A DNA stretch of 64,000 nt from Rhynochetos jubatus. Lineage: Eukaryota > Chordata > Aves > Eurypygiformes > Rhynochetidae. The position numbers and the translations under genes are program-made. Below, in pieces: positions 52,901 through 64,000 of this stretch; position 1 is the stretch's first letter; each line of letters begins with the position of its first letter. Under the pieces are notes generated by a model. That model worked only from the letters and a program-made list of their open reading frames with translations, did not search any database and was not told the origin of the DNA. The DNA is taken from the NCBI GenBank assembly GCA_027574665.1, contig CM050650.1, positions 97,127,086 to 97,191,085 on the forward strand, read 5' to 3'.

Positions 52901-53418
52901 TACTGCTTAAAACTTTCCCTTTTTCCCTGGGCTTCAGTATACCAGTCTGATTTCTGTCATTCATCTAAGAAAAGATAAATCTTTTTTCTGTATTCACCTT
53001 ATCTTGTGATCCTGTAGATCCCAGATCCTAAAGAAAAGCTTTATCTTCAAGTCTACAATTTCTCCTGTGTTCCAGCACCAATCCTCAACCACAAATGTAA
53101 AACTCATAGTATAGAAGGAGAGAAGCAATGAGAAAACTTTACCATGTTCATTGTAGTTAAGGCTGGGAATTCCAACTGCTGTTTCGTGGGATGCATTGTC
53201 TTACACATTTGAAGATATGCAAACAAATTAAAACACTTTTTGTATGGGTTAATTTTTTTTTAAAAAGAGGACCACATTTCAAACAATAATCTCTTCAGCA
53301 AGTATCATAGGTTTTGGTCAGCTTCAAGTAATGGCTATTTCCTTTATCTCTAATTATTATTCATTTATTGCTTACAGTAATATCACAAATCATATTCTTT
53401 GCTGATGATACTCTGCAG
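49939..53418 (+). other. EYS: EYS intron C-D (3.5 kb)
   Basis: The intron starts GTGAGT and ends CTCTGCAG at 53418, with a rather poor pyrimidine tract. A better-looking acceptor, TTTATTGCTTACAG, lies 41 bases upstream at 53377 (see findings). It holds a poly-A tract at 52620-52636 that may mark a retrocopy end. The rest is plain AT-rich intron. Confidence 0.85.
52620..52636 (+). repeat. Poly-A run with upstream AATAAA
   Basis: A 17-base A run starts 24 bases after an AATAAA hexamer at 52590-52595, the spacing of a genuine polyadenylation site. This could be the 3' end of an old retrocopied transcript on the + strand. I recognise no gene in the bases upstream, and flanking target duplications are not evident. 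Confidence 0.35.
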
Positions 53419-53639
53419 ATCACCTTTGGATCAATCTTCCTTGGAAATGTTCCAGTTCATGAAGCTGTTCAACAGTGTGCTGGACAGATACATGGCTATA
53501 AAGGATGCATTAGGGATTTTCAAGTTAACAACAAAGAGTTGTTCATCATAGATGAAGCTCTTGGAGGAAGGAATGTTGAGAACTGTAATGTTCCAATATG
53601 TGATTATCATCCATGTCTCAATGGTGGGACCTGCAAAAG
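53419..53639 (+). CDS. EYS: EYS exon D: end of laminin G domain and start of EGF module
   Basis: The acceptor is CTCTGCAG at 53418 and the donor is AAAAG|GTAAGA at 53640. Length is 221 nt: 73 codons in phase 0 plus two bases. The peptide opens ITFGSIFLGNVP and contains GYKGCIRDFQVNNKELF with the GCI cysteine of LamG. The partner cysteine is in VENC, and then C-DYHP-C-LNGGT-C gives the first three cysteines of an EGF-like domain (spacing 4 and 5). The Q-VNNKE-FIIDEA string is strongly EYS-like. The rest of the EGF module must lie in the next exon, which I do not find before the window ends. The frame is open upstream to an ATG at 53368, but those codons are intronic. Confidence 0.92.
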
Positions 53640-54984
53640 GTAAGAGTTACCTTTTCAATCGTTTTATTATTTATTTATACTCTGTGGCTGGTAGGTTTAT
53701 CCTTAATGAGAAATTAGTATAATTTCCTATTTACTACAATAAGATCACCAATATTTTTCCCTAATAATATTAAATAGAAAATGTGACATCTTCCTGCCTA
53801 ACCTGAGACATTTTATAACTTATTTGCTTACATGAAAAGAAATACAAAATGTAATTACAGTGCCCACATTGCATACATAATGGATTGCTGCCAGAATTCC
53901 TTTGCAATCAACTAGATCAGTTCCACTACAAGTCTGGGTGACTAAATCACACTTTTTGTATAGATAGTTTGGACAGAAACACGTAAGATCTCATTCTTCT
54001 GCCTAACAACTCTGTATCTTACTAGGCCTGTACCCTCACCCATCTTCATGGTGTACTCCTGGGTACACAGCATAGGCCTTCATCATCGTGTTACAAAAGC
54101 AGTAACAGGTAAGTCAGTACCTTCAGCATGTGTGAAGTATTGTCAAAAAACATTTGAGAGTTGAAGTGCATCATGCTGAAAGAGGAAATGGGATCCAAAA
54201 GAGACATGAGCTAAAAGCACAGAGGATGACAGTTCAGTTGAGTGACAGTTCAATTGAAGCACAATAACTTCTTAAGCCATAGTAACTTGATCACTGACTA
54301 AGGCACTCAGCATTTAGGAACCACATTTCTGTTTAAAATTCATATAAATTTTGAAGTAACTGCCATGTCTATTTTGGAAATTGTACTTCAGCTTCAAGGC
54401 AAATGCTGAACAGAACATTTTTCTAAAGTTCTTTTAAAGTTCTGGACCACTGCATGTTTCTTAGGTTTAGGAGACCTCGAACCAAAGTTTTGAGGTGCTC
54501 CTCTGCCTTTCTTGAATGTTATGAGCACACAAAGAACACCAAACAGGTTTTTGATCTCTAAGCCTTGTTTGACAAGAGCACGAATTAGAACAAGGCAATT
54601 TTATGAAAACATACACAATTCGCCTACCAGACTGGTGAAACTGAGTGTGTACTTGTATACAATGAGTCTGGTTTTCCTCTGTTGTTCCTTGCTATATGTC
54701 TGTCATCTATCATGGAATACTGTTTCATTTAAAGCTTCAGTCCGGAATAATTCATGACCATTGGATCTGTTTCCTGCCTTTCTTCTTTCCAACTGCTGTC
54801 CTCAGACCTTCTCAGAAATGTTTGTTCTGAGGTAGATAACTGCTTTTCTGTCCAGAGGAGTCATGGAAGACTGTGCATGTGCAAACCAGGGATAAGAAGC
54901 TGTATAGATGCATGATTTTCATGATTTTATACAGCAGTCAACTGATTTTCAGGGATCACCGCCTAAAATCCCAAGAATGATCTG

Positions 54985-56390
54985 TCCCAGTGAGCTGGAA
55001 ATCAAGTAGCAGGAAGCCTGCATGGATGAATAAGATGCTTCTGACAAATCTCAAACATCAAAAGGAAGCATACAAGAGGTAGAAGCATGTCCAGGAGACC
55101 TGAGAGAAATAATAATGAAAATGTCCAAATATGCAGATGTGAGGTTAGGAAAACCAAAGTCCATCTAGAGAATAATCTGGCAGGAGACATGCAGGGCAAA
55201 ACTAAATGCTTCTACAAGTACATCAGCAGCAAAAGGAAGACTTGGGAAAATGTGGGCTTGCTGCTGAATGGGGCAGGTGTGTTGGTGACAAAGGAACCAG
55301 GAAAGCCTGAAATATTCAGTGCCTTCTTTGCCTCAGAGTTTATTGATGACTGACCTTCAGAAATCCTAATCCTCTCAGACTTTTATGAGAAAGTGTGAAG
55401 CAAGGGAGTCTTACTGTTGGTAGAAGAGGATCAGATTAGTGAACATTTAACTGGAGATGCATAAGTCCATGGGACCTAACAGAATTCACGCACAAGTGTT
55501 GAGGGTGTTATCTGATGTCACAGCAAGATCAATACTGATAATCTCTGAAAGATCAAACTGACTGGGAGACGTTCCCGAGAACTAGGAAACTGCCTGCAGG
55601 AAAGGCAAGAAGGAGGATCTGAGGGGCAACAGAATGGATAGCCTCACCTTGATCTGTGTAAAGTTGGTGGAGAAAATTGTCCTGGAACTGTTTCCAAACA
55701 GATGAAGGACAGTAAAGTGGTTGGGAGTGATCACCATGGATTTATGAAGGGGAAATTATGCTTAATCAACCTGTGAGCCACAATGAGATGACCAGCTTTA
55801 TGGATGAGAGCAGAGCACTGGATATTGTTTACACAACTTTAGTAAGGCTTCAACACTGCCTCCCATAATATTTTTAGTGACAAACTGATTAAGTGCTTGC
55901 TAGGTAAGTGAACAGCAAGGTGAACTGGAAACTGGCTGAAGGCCAGGCTCAAACAGCAAAAGGGATCAGTAACACAAATTTCAGCTGGAGGCCAATCACT
56001 AGCAGAATACCCCAAGACTCAATACTTCATCAATGACCTATAAGACGGGGCAGGGTGCATCCCAGAAACAAGGGTTAAATATGAAGCAAGGAGGAGTGAT
56101 TGATGGACCTGATGGGTCATCCAGAGAGACCTTGACAGGTTGGAGAAATTAGTCAACCGGAATATCATATTGTTCAACAAAGGGAAACGCAAAGTCTTGC
56201 ACATCGCATGGAATAACCCCAGACACCAGTATAGACTGACTGGCTGGAAAGCAGCTTTGGAGAAAAAGGCTTGCCAGTTCTGGTGAGCAACTAGTTGACC
56301 ATGAGTCACCAATGTGCCGTAGTGACAAACAAAGCCAGCAGCATTGTGGACTGCATTAGAAAAAGAGAGTGGGTCAAAGGAGGTCATTCC
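54985..56390 (+). mobile_element. Decayed CR1 LINE ORF2 region, + strand
   Basis: On the + strand the sequence follows the CR1 ORF2 order. The upstream segment contains 'ctgcatggatgaataagatgct' and the 88-codon frame at 55087-55353, ending in FSAFFASEF. Next come 'aagtccatgggacctaacag' (the HKSMGP region), 'gatcaccatggatttatgaag' (the QHGF-KG region), 'ttcatcaatgacct' and 'cccagacaccagtatagact'. It ends in a SIVDCIRKREW segment equivalent to CR1 'GILGCIR'. Stops and frameshifts are everywhere. The stretch that should carry the catalytic FADD motif is missing or unrecognisable: the reading passes from 'cccaagactcaatact' straight to 'tcatcaatgacc'. The minus-strand 122-codon frame is antisense. 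The element is dead. Confidence 0.85.
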
Positions 56391-58242
56391 TTCCCTTTCT
56401 TCTTACCTTGTTTGCTGGTTTTTACATTTATGTACATACATTCTTTAGTCAGTTCACAAATTGACCATACTCAGTAAGATTTACCTTGCTAGAAGATCGA
56501 GATGCCGTATTTCACATCCGATTTCATGCTTTTTCCTCGCCAGAGTAAAATTCACTTTTTCAGAGGTTGATCATTCCTCTTAGCTGTCAAGACTGTCAAC
56601 AAAAGCTATCACAACAGATTATCTCTCATGGTTTGGAGGTCTCACTCGGATAGGTTACTAGGTAGTGGTCTTATAAAGACCACTTCCTGCACCCCTAAGT
56701 TCTGAAACTTCATTTTGTCCACAGTGTGTACAACATTCTCTTTCCTGAACAATTAAACATATATGTGAGAAGAGCCTGCTTCATTGCTGTATAACATGTA
56801 TTCAACCAAATTGCTTCTGCTTTGCTGAGAAGTGTGGCAGATATAAAAGATTCACTTCTTGATAAGTCATCTACCTGTCTGCACGAATTTCTCTGTAGAG
56901 GATGAAAACAGGGTGGCAAGTTAGGGCGTAAATTTGCCCATGCTAGGAGCCATTTTTCAAGAGTTTTACACAGACTCTGCCTGGCAAAATGCCAGGGTGA
57001 GAAACTCCATTAGGGAATGCTTCAGTTTGCTGTATTCCAATTTCATTTTCCACAAGTTTGAGCAACTTGAGGAGATATGGGAAAACAATTACTTGCATAC
57101 CTCCTGATCATCCTTGGTAGGTCTGGCTCCAGAACCTCATTCATCTGGATCTGAACATTCCGCAGAGTTTATTCCTTGGATTCTGTTGTCTGGAGAGGTA
57201 AGTCCAGTGCTTCAGCATCTCCCAAAATGAACGGTGAGAGATTCTGTGCTATAGAGTCTTCCTGTACTTTGTTCCAGGCAGTGTCTGCTAATACTAGGAA
57301 TATATTTAGTAAATGTGCATACTGTAACAAATTCTATTCAGTAAATTTTAAGTGTGTTAGGCTTGGTGTCACCTTCTTCCTTCAGTGATTTGTTTACAAA
57401 CACCCTCTGGTACCTCTTGTAGCTGACAGATCTGAGTTTCTCCCCACGCTCACATTTATTAGTTGCTTTATCCTAACAATTATTTGATTTATTATTTGAT
57501 CATCAAACTGTAGTGTTTCACACCATGTCACGTGTGGAGTAGAATCATTGAAAAGCAATAAGTGGACATTCTGTCTATAGCTCATGAGGAAAACTTTCCA
57601 GGATTCAGTCCCAGTGTTCAAGTGGTGCATGTGGACTGTACAACCGCTTTGTCTTTGGATAATGAATTTCTATTCATAAGACTGCAGCCAATAAGAACCA
57701 TAAATAATCTACAGTTAAAAATATTCACATCTACATCATTAATTGTCCATTTACATATTTATTACTGAAAAAATTTAGTCGTATTTGAAAAAAAATCTGA
57801 TAAGACAAGCAACAATTTGATGATTCATATAAAACTATTATTGACTTAAGATTTTGCCAGTTGTTTCAATTACACAGTTTAGCGGGAAAAAAATAATATA
57901 TTTTTCACCGCATGTTATTCTACAGGTGCTTGGCAACTAATTAGAGCTTTTGCTTCTGAAAGTACTACATAGCGAATATCTCAGCCGTATTTTATAATGA
58001 AAACTGGAGCTTGTCAACACATACTGCTGGGCATAGACAGGTGTGTTTCATAAGACACATTTTTTACAGTTCTTAAAAGAAAGTTACTTGTCTTTTCTTG
58101 TCATCGGAGTACAAAACTCCTATTGTAGTGTTCATCCTATTAATTGCAATCATTATGCAGAAGAAATTTATTTGGCAGAATTTATTTCTTAGTGGTTTTG
58201 GTAGCAAGAGACAGGGATTAGTGTGCACCTAGTTTTCAGATT

Positions 58243-58560
58243 CAGACTGTCAGGATGCAGCAGGGGCCAGCAGTTCCCTGTGGTCTGGTCATTGTTTGCA
58301 TCAGGTGCTCCCCACTGGAGGGGTCCATCAAGGCCTGTCCCACCATCCCAGCCAGAAGTCACCAGGGCAGCCACAGGCCCGTACATCATGCACATCTCTG
58401 GGGACAAGCTGGGACATTGGTCTATTGGTGGAGGAACAGGCCCCACCTGTTCCTCAAGCCCAGTGAGGGGAACCAGGGTCAGACACAGCCCCGATATTGC
58501 TGGGCAGTGCTGTGGTGATGAAAACAGGATGCACGATCACCATTTTGCTGTGAAACTACT
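58243..58560. other. GC-rich patch of unknown origin
   Basis: About 320 bases rich in G and C, with phrases such as 'atgcagcaggggccagcag' and 'ggacaagctgggacattgg', set in AT-rich intron. Overlapping frames of 85-124 codons occur on both strands, which reflects low stop frequency at this composition. I see no CR1, LTR or protein motif. It may be an unnamed retroelement fragment. Confidence 0.4.
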
Positions 58561-61500
58561 GAATGTACCATCATATCATGGAATTGGAAATCTCTAGTTA
58601 TCTTCATTTCTTTTAAGATCTACGCCATGTGCATTAAAAAAAAAGTGTTAGCTAAGGTCCATTTATATTTTGACTAAAAATGTGTCTGTGTATAGGACAG
58701 AAGTCAATCTGTTTCAAGAGTATTTAAAAATATTCTGTATCAGTTTAATGGTTCAGTACAAATCTAAATTTCTAATTCTTCACACAGTCATTATTTTATT
58801 AGGTTTTAAAAACAAAGTACTCTCCTATGTAAATGCACTATTGCTTTTAGAAGCACTTTTTCAAGTTCACTAGCTCTTTCACTGCACTTTAAATCCCAGC
58901 TAATGTAGAATTCCAGAGACTGGTTAATTTGAGAGGAAAAACTGACAGTTACTCAGTAAATTTAGGGTTTGAGTGTCATATAGTTCTATGACTAATTTTG
59001 TGAATTCAAAGTTCATTGGGTTTAAAAGTATGTGTTTGAGAAGGGCATGGAAAGATTAACCTAAGAAGCTCTTAATATTCTGTGTGGCCCCCTGATCATA
59101 TGAGCCAGATGTTGCAAACCAAGCTTCATGTTAATTAAGAAGACACATCTGTGTGTGGGAAACAAACTCATAAAATTACTTCACCAATGATTTGACAATT
59201 ATGTCAGTCACTACACTAGGAGTTGTTGATTAATACATTTGTTTTAAGTTACATAAAGACTTCAAAAAATATAACACAGACAAGCTTAGTTTTTAAAGCG
59301 CACAATACAATCTCAAAGTAAATTGTTTCCACAAACAATCACGTTTCCAGTGTCTAAAACTTTTCTCACAGTGATTATTCTTACTGTCGTTGTTCCCCAT
59401 GTATTGGTGCAGCAGATGGATCCATTAATGTTAATCAATTAACCAAGATTGAAAGATCACACTCAATTAGCAATATAGTTCAATACAGAGACACTTGCCT
59501 TCAGATTTTGGCCACCATGAATGCTTTTATCACCAAAAATATACAAGGGATGTAATTTTTTAATTTTCATCCCTTGATAATGTAAGAAATACCTTCTTAG
59601 ATATGTAGATCTCATTTGCACTGTATCTTTAGAGCTATAAATAGGAAAATATGTATTATAATCACATTTCAGAAACTGTCTGTTTTCTGCATGCTGGGGC
59701 ACCACCCAAGTCTTCTTAAGCCTTAAAGAGCTGATCAACAAATGAAAAATTTCACCTAAACTATTTCCTAAAGTTCATCTGATCAGGTCTTGAATATGTC
59801 TTTTTTTTAAGTTATAAAATGAGTTAGCTTTCTCGTATGTTAAAGGAAATTTTATAGTTAAACTTGGTTAAATGATAGAATTTCATATGTTGCAGATACT
59901 GGGGAGCCCAGATGAAGTGACTTAACAAATTTTCTGGTCTCTTTCTAGTGTATATACTCAATGTTAGTTAAAATGAACAGTAGAAAAAGTCATTATGAAT
60001 ATGATCAGGTTCAGAAAAAAGGAGCTCAAACGAAAGATTTCTGAGACACTAAAATGTTTTTTTCAACTTCTTTTACATCTCATTTTCCATTTCAAGGGGT
60101 AGTCATAGTGAACCTTTCCCAGATCATGTGCCAGAAATACTTCTTGTGTTTCCTCATGCCCATACGCTAAAAACGCATGTTATGTGAAGCTTTGGCTGAA
60201 GATTTTCATCAAAGGATAGACTATTATGCCCTTATTAATGTTTCTCTCACATTTCTAGCACAGAGTTTGCTTCCAGTTTGTAGTTTGCTTCCAGTTCATA
60301 AAATTTGATTCGTGTGTTTGTTGAACTAAAGATAAAATTACAGGAGAACGAGTAAGTGCCCATTTTCAAGAGCCCATTTTCAAGAGTCCAGGAGCACTGA
60401 AACACCTCCCAAAACTGCTAACAACATTGCAGGCCAAATTTTTAGAATTGCTCATGGATTTCCTATCACTACTTTAGTTATAGGTGTTTCTGGGTAAGAA
60501 AGGAAACAGCTAGTCAAAAATAGGAGAACTGATCATATGTTAAGCATCTTTTCATAGATTTGGTTTTATAGACTAAGAGGCTCAGCAAACATAGTCTCCA
60601 CAACACCCATTTCCTGCTTTTTTTACAAATTTAAGTCCTAGGTAACTTCATTAAGATCCAGTCCAGAACTAATGTCAAGTTCTACTATGTTCAGCTCTTG
60701 CAGAAAGATAAACCAAAGGGATTAAATTTGACTTTAGTTGATTTGTAAAGGAAACAGATTTCCAGTTGGGAACTGTGTATTCTCATACCTTTTCAGAATT
60801 TGCACCATATGGACTTATTTAATACTAATTTTGTTAAGAAAATAACCTGCTTCCTTTTAAAGGGCTGGTTTTGGACAGAACCATCAATACTAAGGATGCT
60901 TTCATGTTTAACGACCCCAGAAACTGTTGGTATTATTATGATCATTCGTGCTTATACACACCATTATTTAGGAAGACTTGTGTGGGGGTCTGAATTTTTT
61001 GTATCCTGTACTTTAAATGAGATTACAGAGCTGGAGTATAGCTGGAATTTGGTACCTACGAAGAAGTTTCACTTTTGGAGATCTATTGGGTTTTTTAATA
61101 CTTATTTCAAGTTAGGCTTTGGTGAAGAAAATAATTTAAATATATTTCCAAACTCCTTTTTTTTCCTGGCAGAGAGATTGTTCATTTTTTCAGTTTCCAC
61201 ATGATCTTAGGAAAAAATAATTCCGTTCTCACTCAGAAAAATCTTTCATGTCATTTTTGAGGAATATGAAAGATCATGGCATTGAGTTTCTCAAAATGAA
61301 CAAAATCCTATTGGACATGCATTTGTTACATCATATTTTCACAGGAAAGTCAAGTAAGTGAAAGAGAAAATTTCATCTCCAGTTTTCCCAGCACTAGGTA
61401 TTAACAGAGAGAAAATTTATTTACACAGGTTGTTCTTTCTGGCAAAAGGAATTACATTTGGCTTACACACAATCTAAAAGCTCTGCACACATTTTTTCTG

Positions 61501-63110
61501 AACTAAAACTGCATATCCCCCACCTTAGTTTTCCTTAAAGCAAACCCAGAAAACTGAAATTTTAACCCCAGCTTCTTGCCCTTGAAGTTTAGATAGTAAA
61601 TTGCCCTAATCCACCGTTGTGCTAGGATATCTATTTCAAGACTAAATTAGTTCAATTAGGTGTGTCTCATTCTTGGTATCAGAAACACCTGCCCATTTTA
61701 TCATACTTCAGTTTTTAGGCATTATATTCCTCAGATTATAGTAATATGGAGATTTGTCAAAGAGATCAAAGCTGTGTTCCATTAACATGTCAGTGTTAAG
61801 AGCTGATGTTCTCAGTTTTAGAAAAAACATCTGTAAACCCCCAGGAAATTGTGCAATGATAATGTATGAGGAAATAGCAAAATGCAAGCTCATAAATATT
61901 ATTGGATATACTAGTGCTCATATTCTTTTTAATTAATCATCATTTATATTTAAATTAATTTAAAATATGCAGCTTCTTTCCTAGTGATTAAAATGTGCTA
62001 CACTCTTCAGAATTTGTTTGCTTCAGAATGTCATTTTATCATAGAATTGTTGAAATAACAAGTTCCAGCAGCTGAGGAATAATCCAAACAAACAAGTTAG
62101 AAGAAGTGATGATCAAAGAGTAAAACTTTCTCTATCTTTAATTTAGTCAGTACAGTGGTGGTTCTATTAAAAATGTCTGTGAAAAAATCAATATTTTGTT
62201 CTCAGATCTGCAGTTTTAGTTTTCAATTAGTGTGAAAAGTAACATGCTGAAAACAGACCATGCAGGAAAATCAAGGATCCAAATATAAATAGGAGTTTAA
62301 ATTCCTGACTGTTCAGATAATGTTCAAGCTGTGCACAAAATTTGTTAAACATGTTGCTTCTACATCATCTCAGTCCAATTGTACTTAAACCAGAGAAGCT
62401 GCCAGAGTTACAATTTTAGTGTGGGTATTGAAATACCAGTAAGTGTCATTTTAATACAAGCCATCTTAGAATGTTTTGACTCAATTCCCAGAAAAACTAT
62501 GTAACATCATTTTTGAGAATTACAGCACAACCATATCAGCATTTCTGATAGCTTTGATTCCAGAAGGGGCATCTTATTTGGAGTAGCTTTAAAACACAAC
62601 ATATCAGCAAAATTAATTGTATTCCATCTTTTTTCAAGGTCAGTGAGATGTTTAAGTGTATATAGAAATACCCAAAACACTGTTCATACATATTTGTTCA
62701 ACTGGATATGTAGTGCCCAGATTCTTGTAAGAATTTCACTCTGCTATAAATCCTGACAAATAGTGTATCTGTTACTGTTTATTATAAGTTGTAGCATACG
62801 TAGTGTGTTTATGAAAAAAGATAAAAAAGATAAATGTGCCATATTCATTGCACTAATGGTTTTCCAAAATTCCACAGAGATAATCCTTTTGGGAAAATGT
62901 GTAAGTTGTCTGTACGGACCCATTATATGCTCTAGCTGTTTGCTGTAGGATATCACAATAAAATTACAAAACTGGTACTGCAGAAGACGAATAATGCACT
63001 GTCCGTAATATATGTTAGAACATTTATTCCTGTGCTGCTAACCTAACATATACACCTACCTACTAGTGATAGATTTCCATACTTTGAGCAATGAAAATTA
63101 CATAAGAGAG

Positions 63111-64000
63111 AAACTCAGAGGGTTGCAGAACTCAGAGGGTTGTGATTGGTGGTGCAGAGTCAAGCTGGAAGCCTATGGCCAGCGAGGTCCCACAGGGGTC
63201 AGTACTGGGTCCTGTCCTGTGTAACATCTTCATCAATGACCTGGACAGAGGGACAGAGTGTAAGTTTGCTGATGATGCCAAACTAGAAGTGACTGATGAT
63301 AGGCCAGAAGGCTGTGCTGCCATTCAGCGAGACCTGAATGGCTGGAAAGTTGGGTGGAGAGGAACTTAATGACGTTCAACAGGGGCAAGTGTAGAGTCCT
63401 GCTCGTGGGGAGGAATAACCCCATGTACCATGTACAGGCTGGGGTCTGACCTGCTGGAAAGCAGCTCTGCAGAGAAGGACCTGACAGTGCTGGTGGACAG
63501 CAAATTAACCATGAGGCAGCCATGTGCACTTGTATCCAGCAAGGCCAATGGTATCCTGGGGTGCATTAAGAAGAGCATGGCCAGCAGGGAGAGGGAGGTT
63601 ATCCTCCTCCTCTACTCTGCCCTAGTAAGGACACATCTGGAGTGCTGTGTCCAGTTCTGGGCTCCCTAGTTCAAGAAAGACAGGGAACTACTGGAGGGAG
63701 TCCAAAGGAAGGCTACGAAGATGATTACAGGATTGAAAAATCTCCCTTACGAGGAGAGACTGAGAGACCTGCTTCTGCTTAGCCTGGAGAAGAGAAGACT
63801 GAGGGGAGATCTTATCAATGCTTATAAACATCTAAAGGGTGGGTGTCAAGAGGATGGGGTCAGACTATTTTCAGTGATGCCCAGTGACAGGACAAGGGGC
63901 AACAGGCACAAACTGGAGCACAGGAAGTTCCACCTGTACTTGAGGAAAAATTTCTTTACTTCTTTCTGTCACTAGGGTGCCACAGCACTGGAACAGGCTG
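63111..64000 (+). mobile_element. CR1 LINE, 5'-truncated and little decayed, continues past window
   Basis: The + strand frame from about 63142 reads as CR1 ORF2 reverse transcriptase: [20 protein letters not shown], then the catalytic KFADDAKL with FADD at 63265-63276. The thumb and C-terminal parts follow ([65 protein letters not shown]). Breaks are few. Reading leaves the frame at about 63355 and returns by 63430. A TAG sits at 63667-63669 where CR1 has Gln. A further stop comes near 63973, close to the window end. CR1 copies are normally 5'-truncated; the junction here is at about 63111 and carries a 14-base duplication of AACTCAGAGGGTTG. The 3' end and octamer tail lie beyond the window. 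Confidence 0.93.

Larger units (their letters stand above)
53640..64000 (+). other. EYS: EYS intron after exon D (5' part)
   Basis: The intron starts GTAAGA and continues past the window. It holds a decayed CR1 (55.0-56.4 kb), a GC-rich unknown patch (58.24-58.56 kb) and a younger CR1 (from 63.1 kb). I searched the frames for the second half of an EGF module (C-x-C----G--G--C) and found none, so the next EYS exon is beyond 64 kb. Other stretches (53.6-55.0, 56.4-58.2 and 58.6-63.1 kb) are plain AT-rich intron with a few short direct duplications. Confidence 0.8.

Noticed and set aside
53397..53418. FFADDTLQ reading just before EYS exon D, resembling the reverse transcriptase FADD motif
   Set aside because: Only about 14 bases resemble CR1. 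The surrounding codons do not follow CR1 order, and the bases are the intron end and splice acceptor of EYS. Treated as coincidence.
56019..56387. 122-codon minus-strand frame
   Set aside because: It is the antisense of the decayed CR1 copy on the + strand.
58189..58597. Overlapping frames of 85, 87 and 124 codons on both strands as a possible gene
   Set aside because: They are confined to the GC-rich patch, with no similarity to known proteins and no promoter or splice support.
60800..61204. 134-codon + strand frame
   Set aside because: It has no recognisable domain, no splice sites in EYS phase, and a composition typical of T-rich intron. I checked it as a possible next EYS exon and found no EGF cysteine pattern.
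62040..62090. 'atcatagaattgttgaaata' as a reversed CR1 tail
   Set aside because: The following bases do not continue into the CR1 3' region. A chance match cannot be excluded.
1..64000. tRNA, rRNA, snRNA and CRISPR-like repeats
   Set aside because: I looked for conserved tRNA box motifs and regularly spaced repeats and saw none I could support by eye.

Overview
This window looks like a piece of a bird nuclear genome. It is AT-rich and intron-dominated. It carries several CR1 LINE copies, one with the CR1-type ATTCTATG octamer tail, and one long LTR of a type I know from bird endogenous retroviruses. There is no dense coding, and no operon, prokaryotic signal or CRISPR array. I cannot name the species from the sequence.

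The only protein-coding gene I can support is a small internal part of EYS (eyes shut homolog) on the + strand. It is present as four exons at 7354-7518, 16684-16837, 49830-49938 and 53419-53639. Their phases fit together without a gap or stop, giving 649 nt and about 216 codons. Joined in order they encode one laminin G domain, which I place as the first LamG of EYS by recalled similarity to the human protein, plus the first three cysteines of the following EGF-like module. EYS is a secreted, extracellular photoreceptor matrix protein; loss of the human gene causes retinitis pigmentosa (RP25). The rest of the gene lies outside the window on both sides.

Layout: 1-7353 is the 3' part of an upstream intron, with one minus-strand CR1 end and a low-AT island near 4.5-5.4 kb. 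7519-16683 is an intron holding a C-rich, tandemly repeated accessory block (about 14.0-15.8 kb) with a 24-base C homopolymer. 16838-49829 is a 33-kb intron with a solo-LTR-like element (about 27.3-28.4 kb), a CR1 3' end (33.5 kb), a GC-rich unclassified patch (33.8 kb), old decayed repeats (39.1 and 40.0 kb) and a rearranged CR1 (43.3 kb). 49939-53418 is a short intron ending in a competing splice acceptor. 53640-64000 is the start of the next intron, with a dead CR1 (55.0-56.4 kb), a GC-rich unknown patch (58.2-58.6 kb) and a fairly young CR1 running off the end of the window (63.1-64.0 kb).

Almost all other open reading frames of 60-160 codons are chance frames, intron sequence or shadows of repeats. 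I found no tRNA, rRNA or recognisable small RNA. The best leads are the splice-site architecture of the EYS exons (hairpins just upstream of two exons and a stop-generating decoy acceptor before a third) and the nested C-rich tandem repeat block. I see no convincing new multi-gene system.
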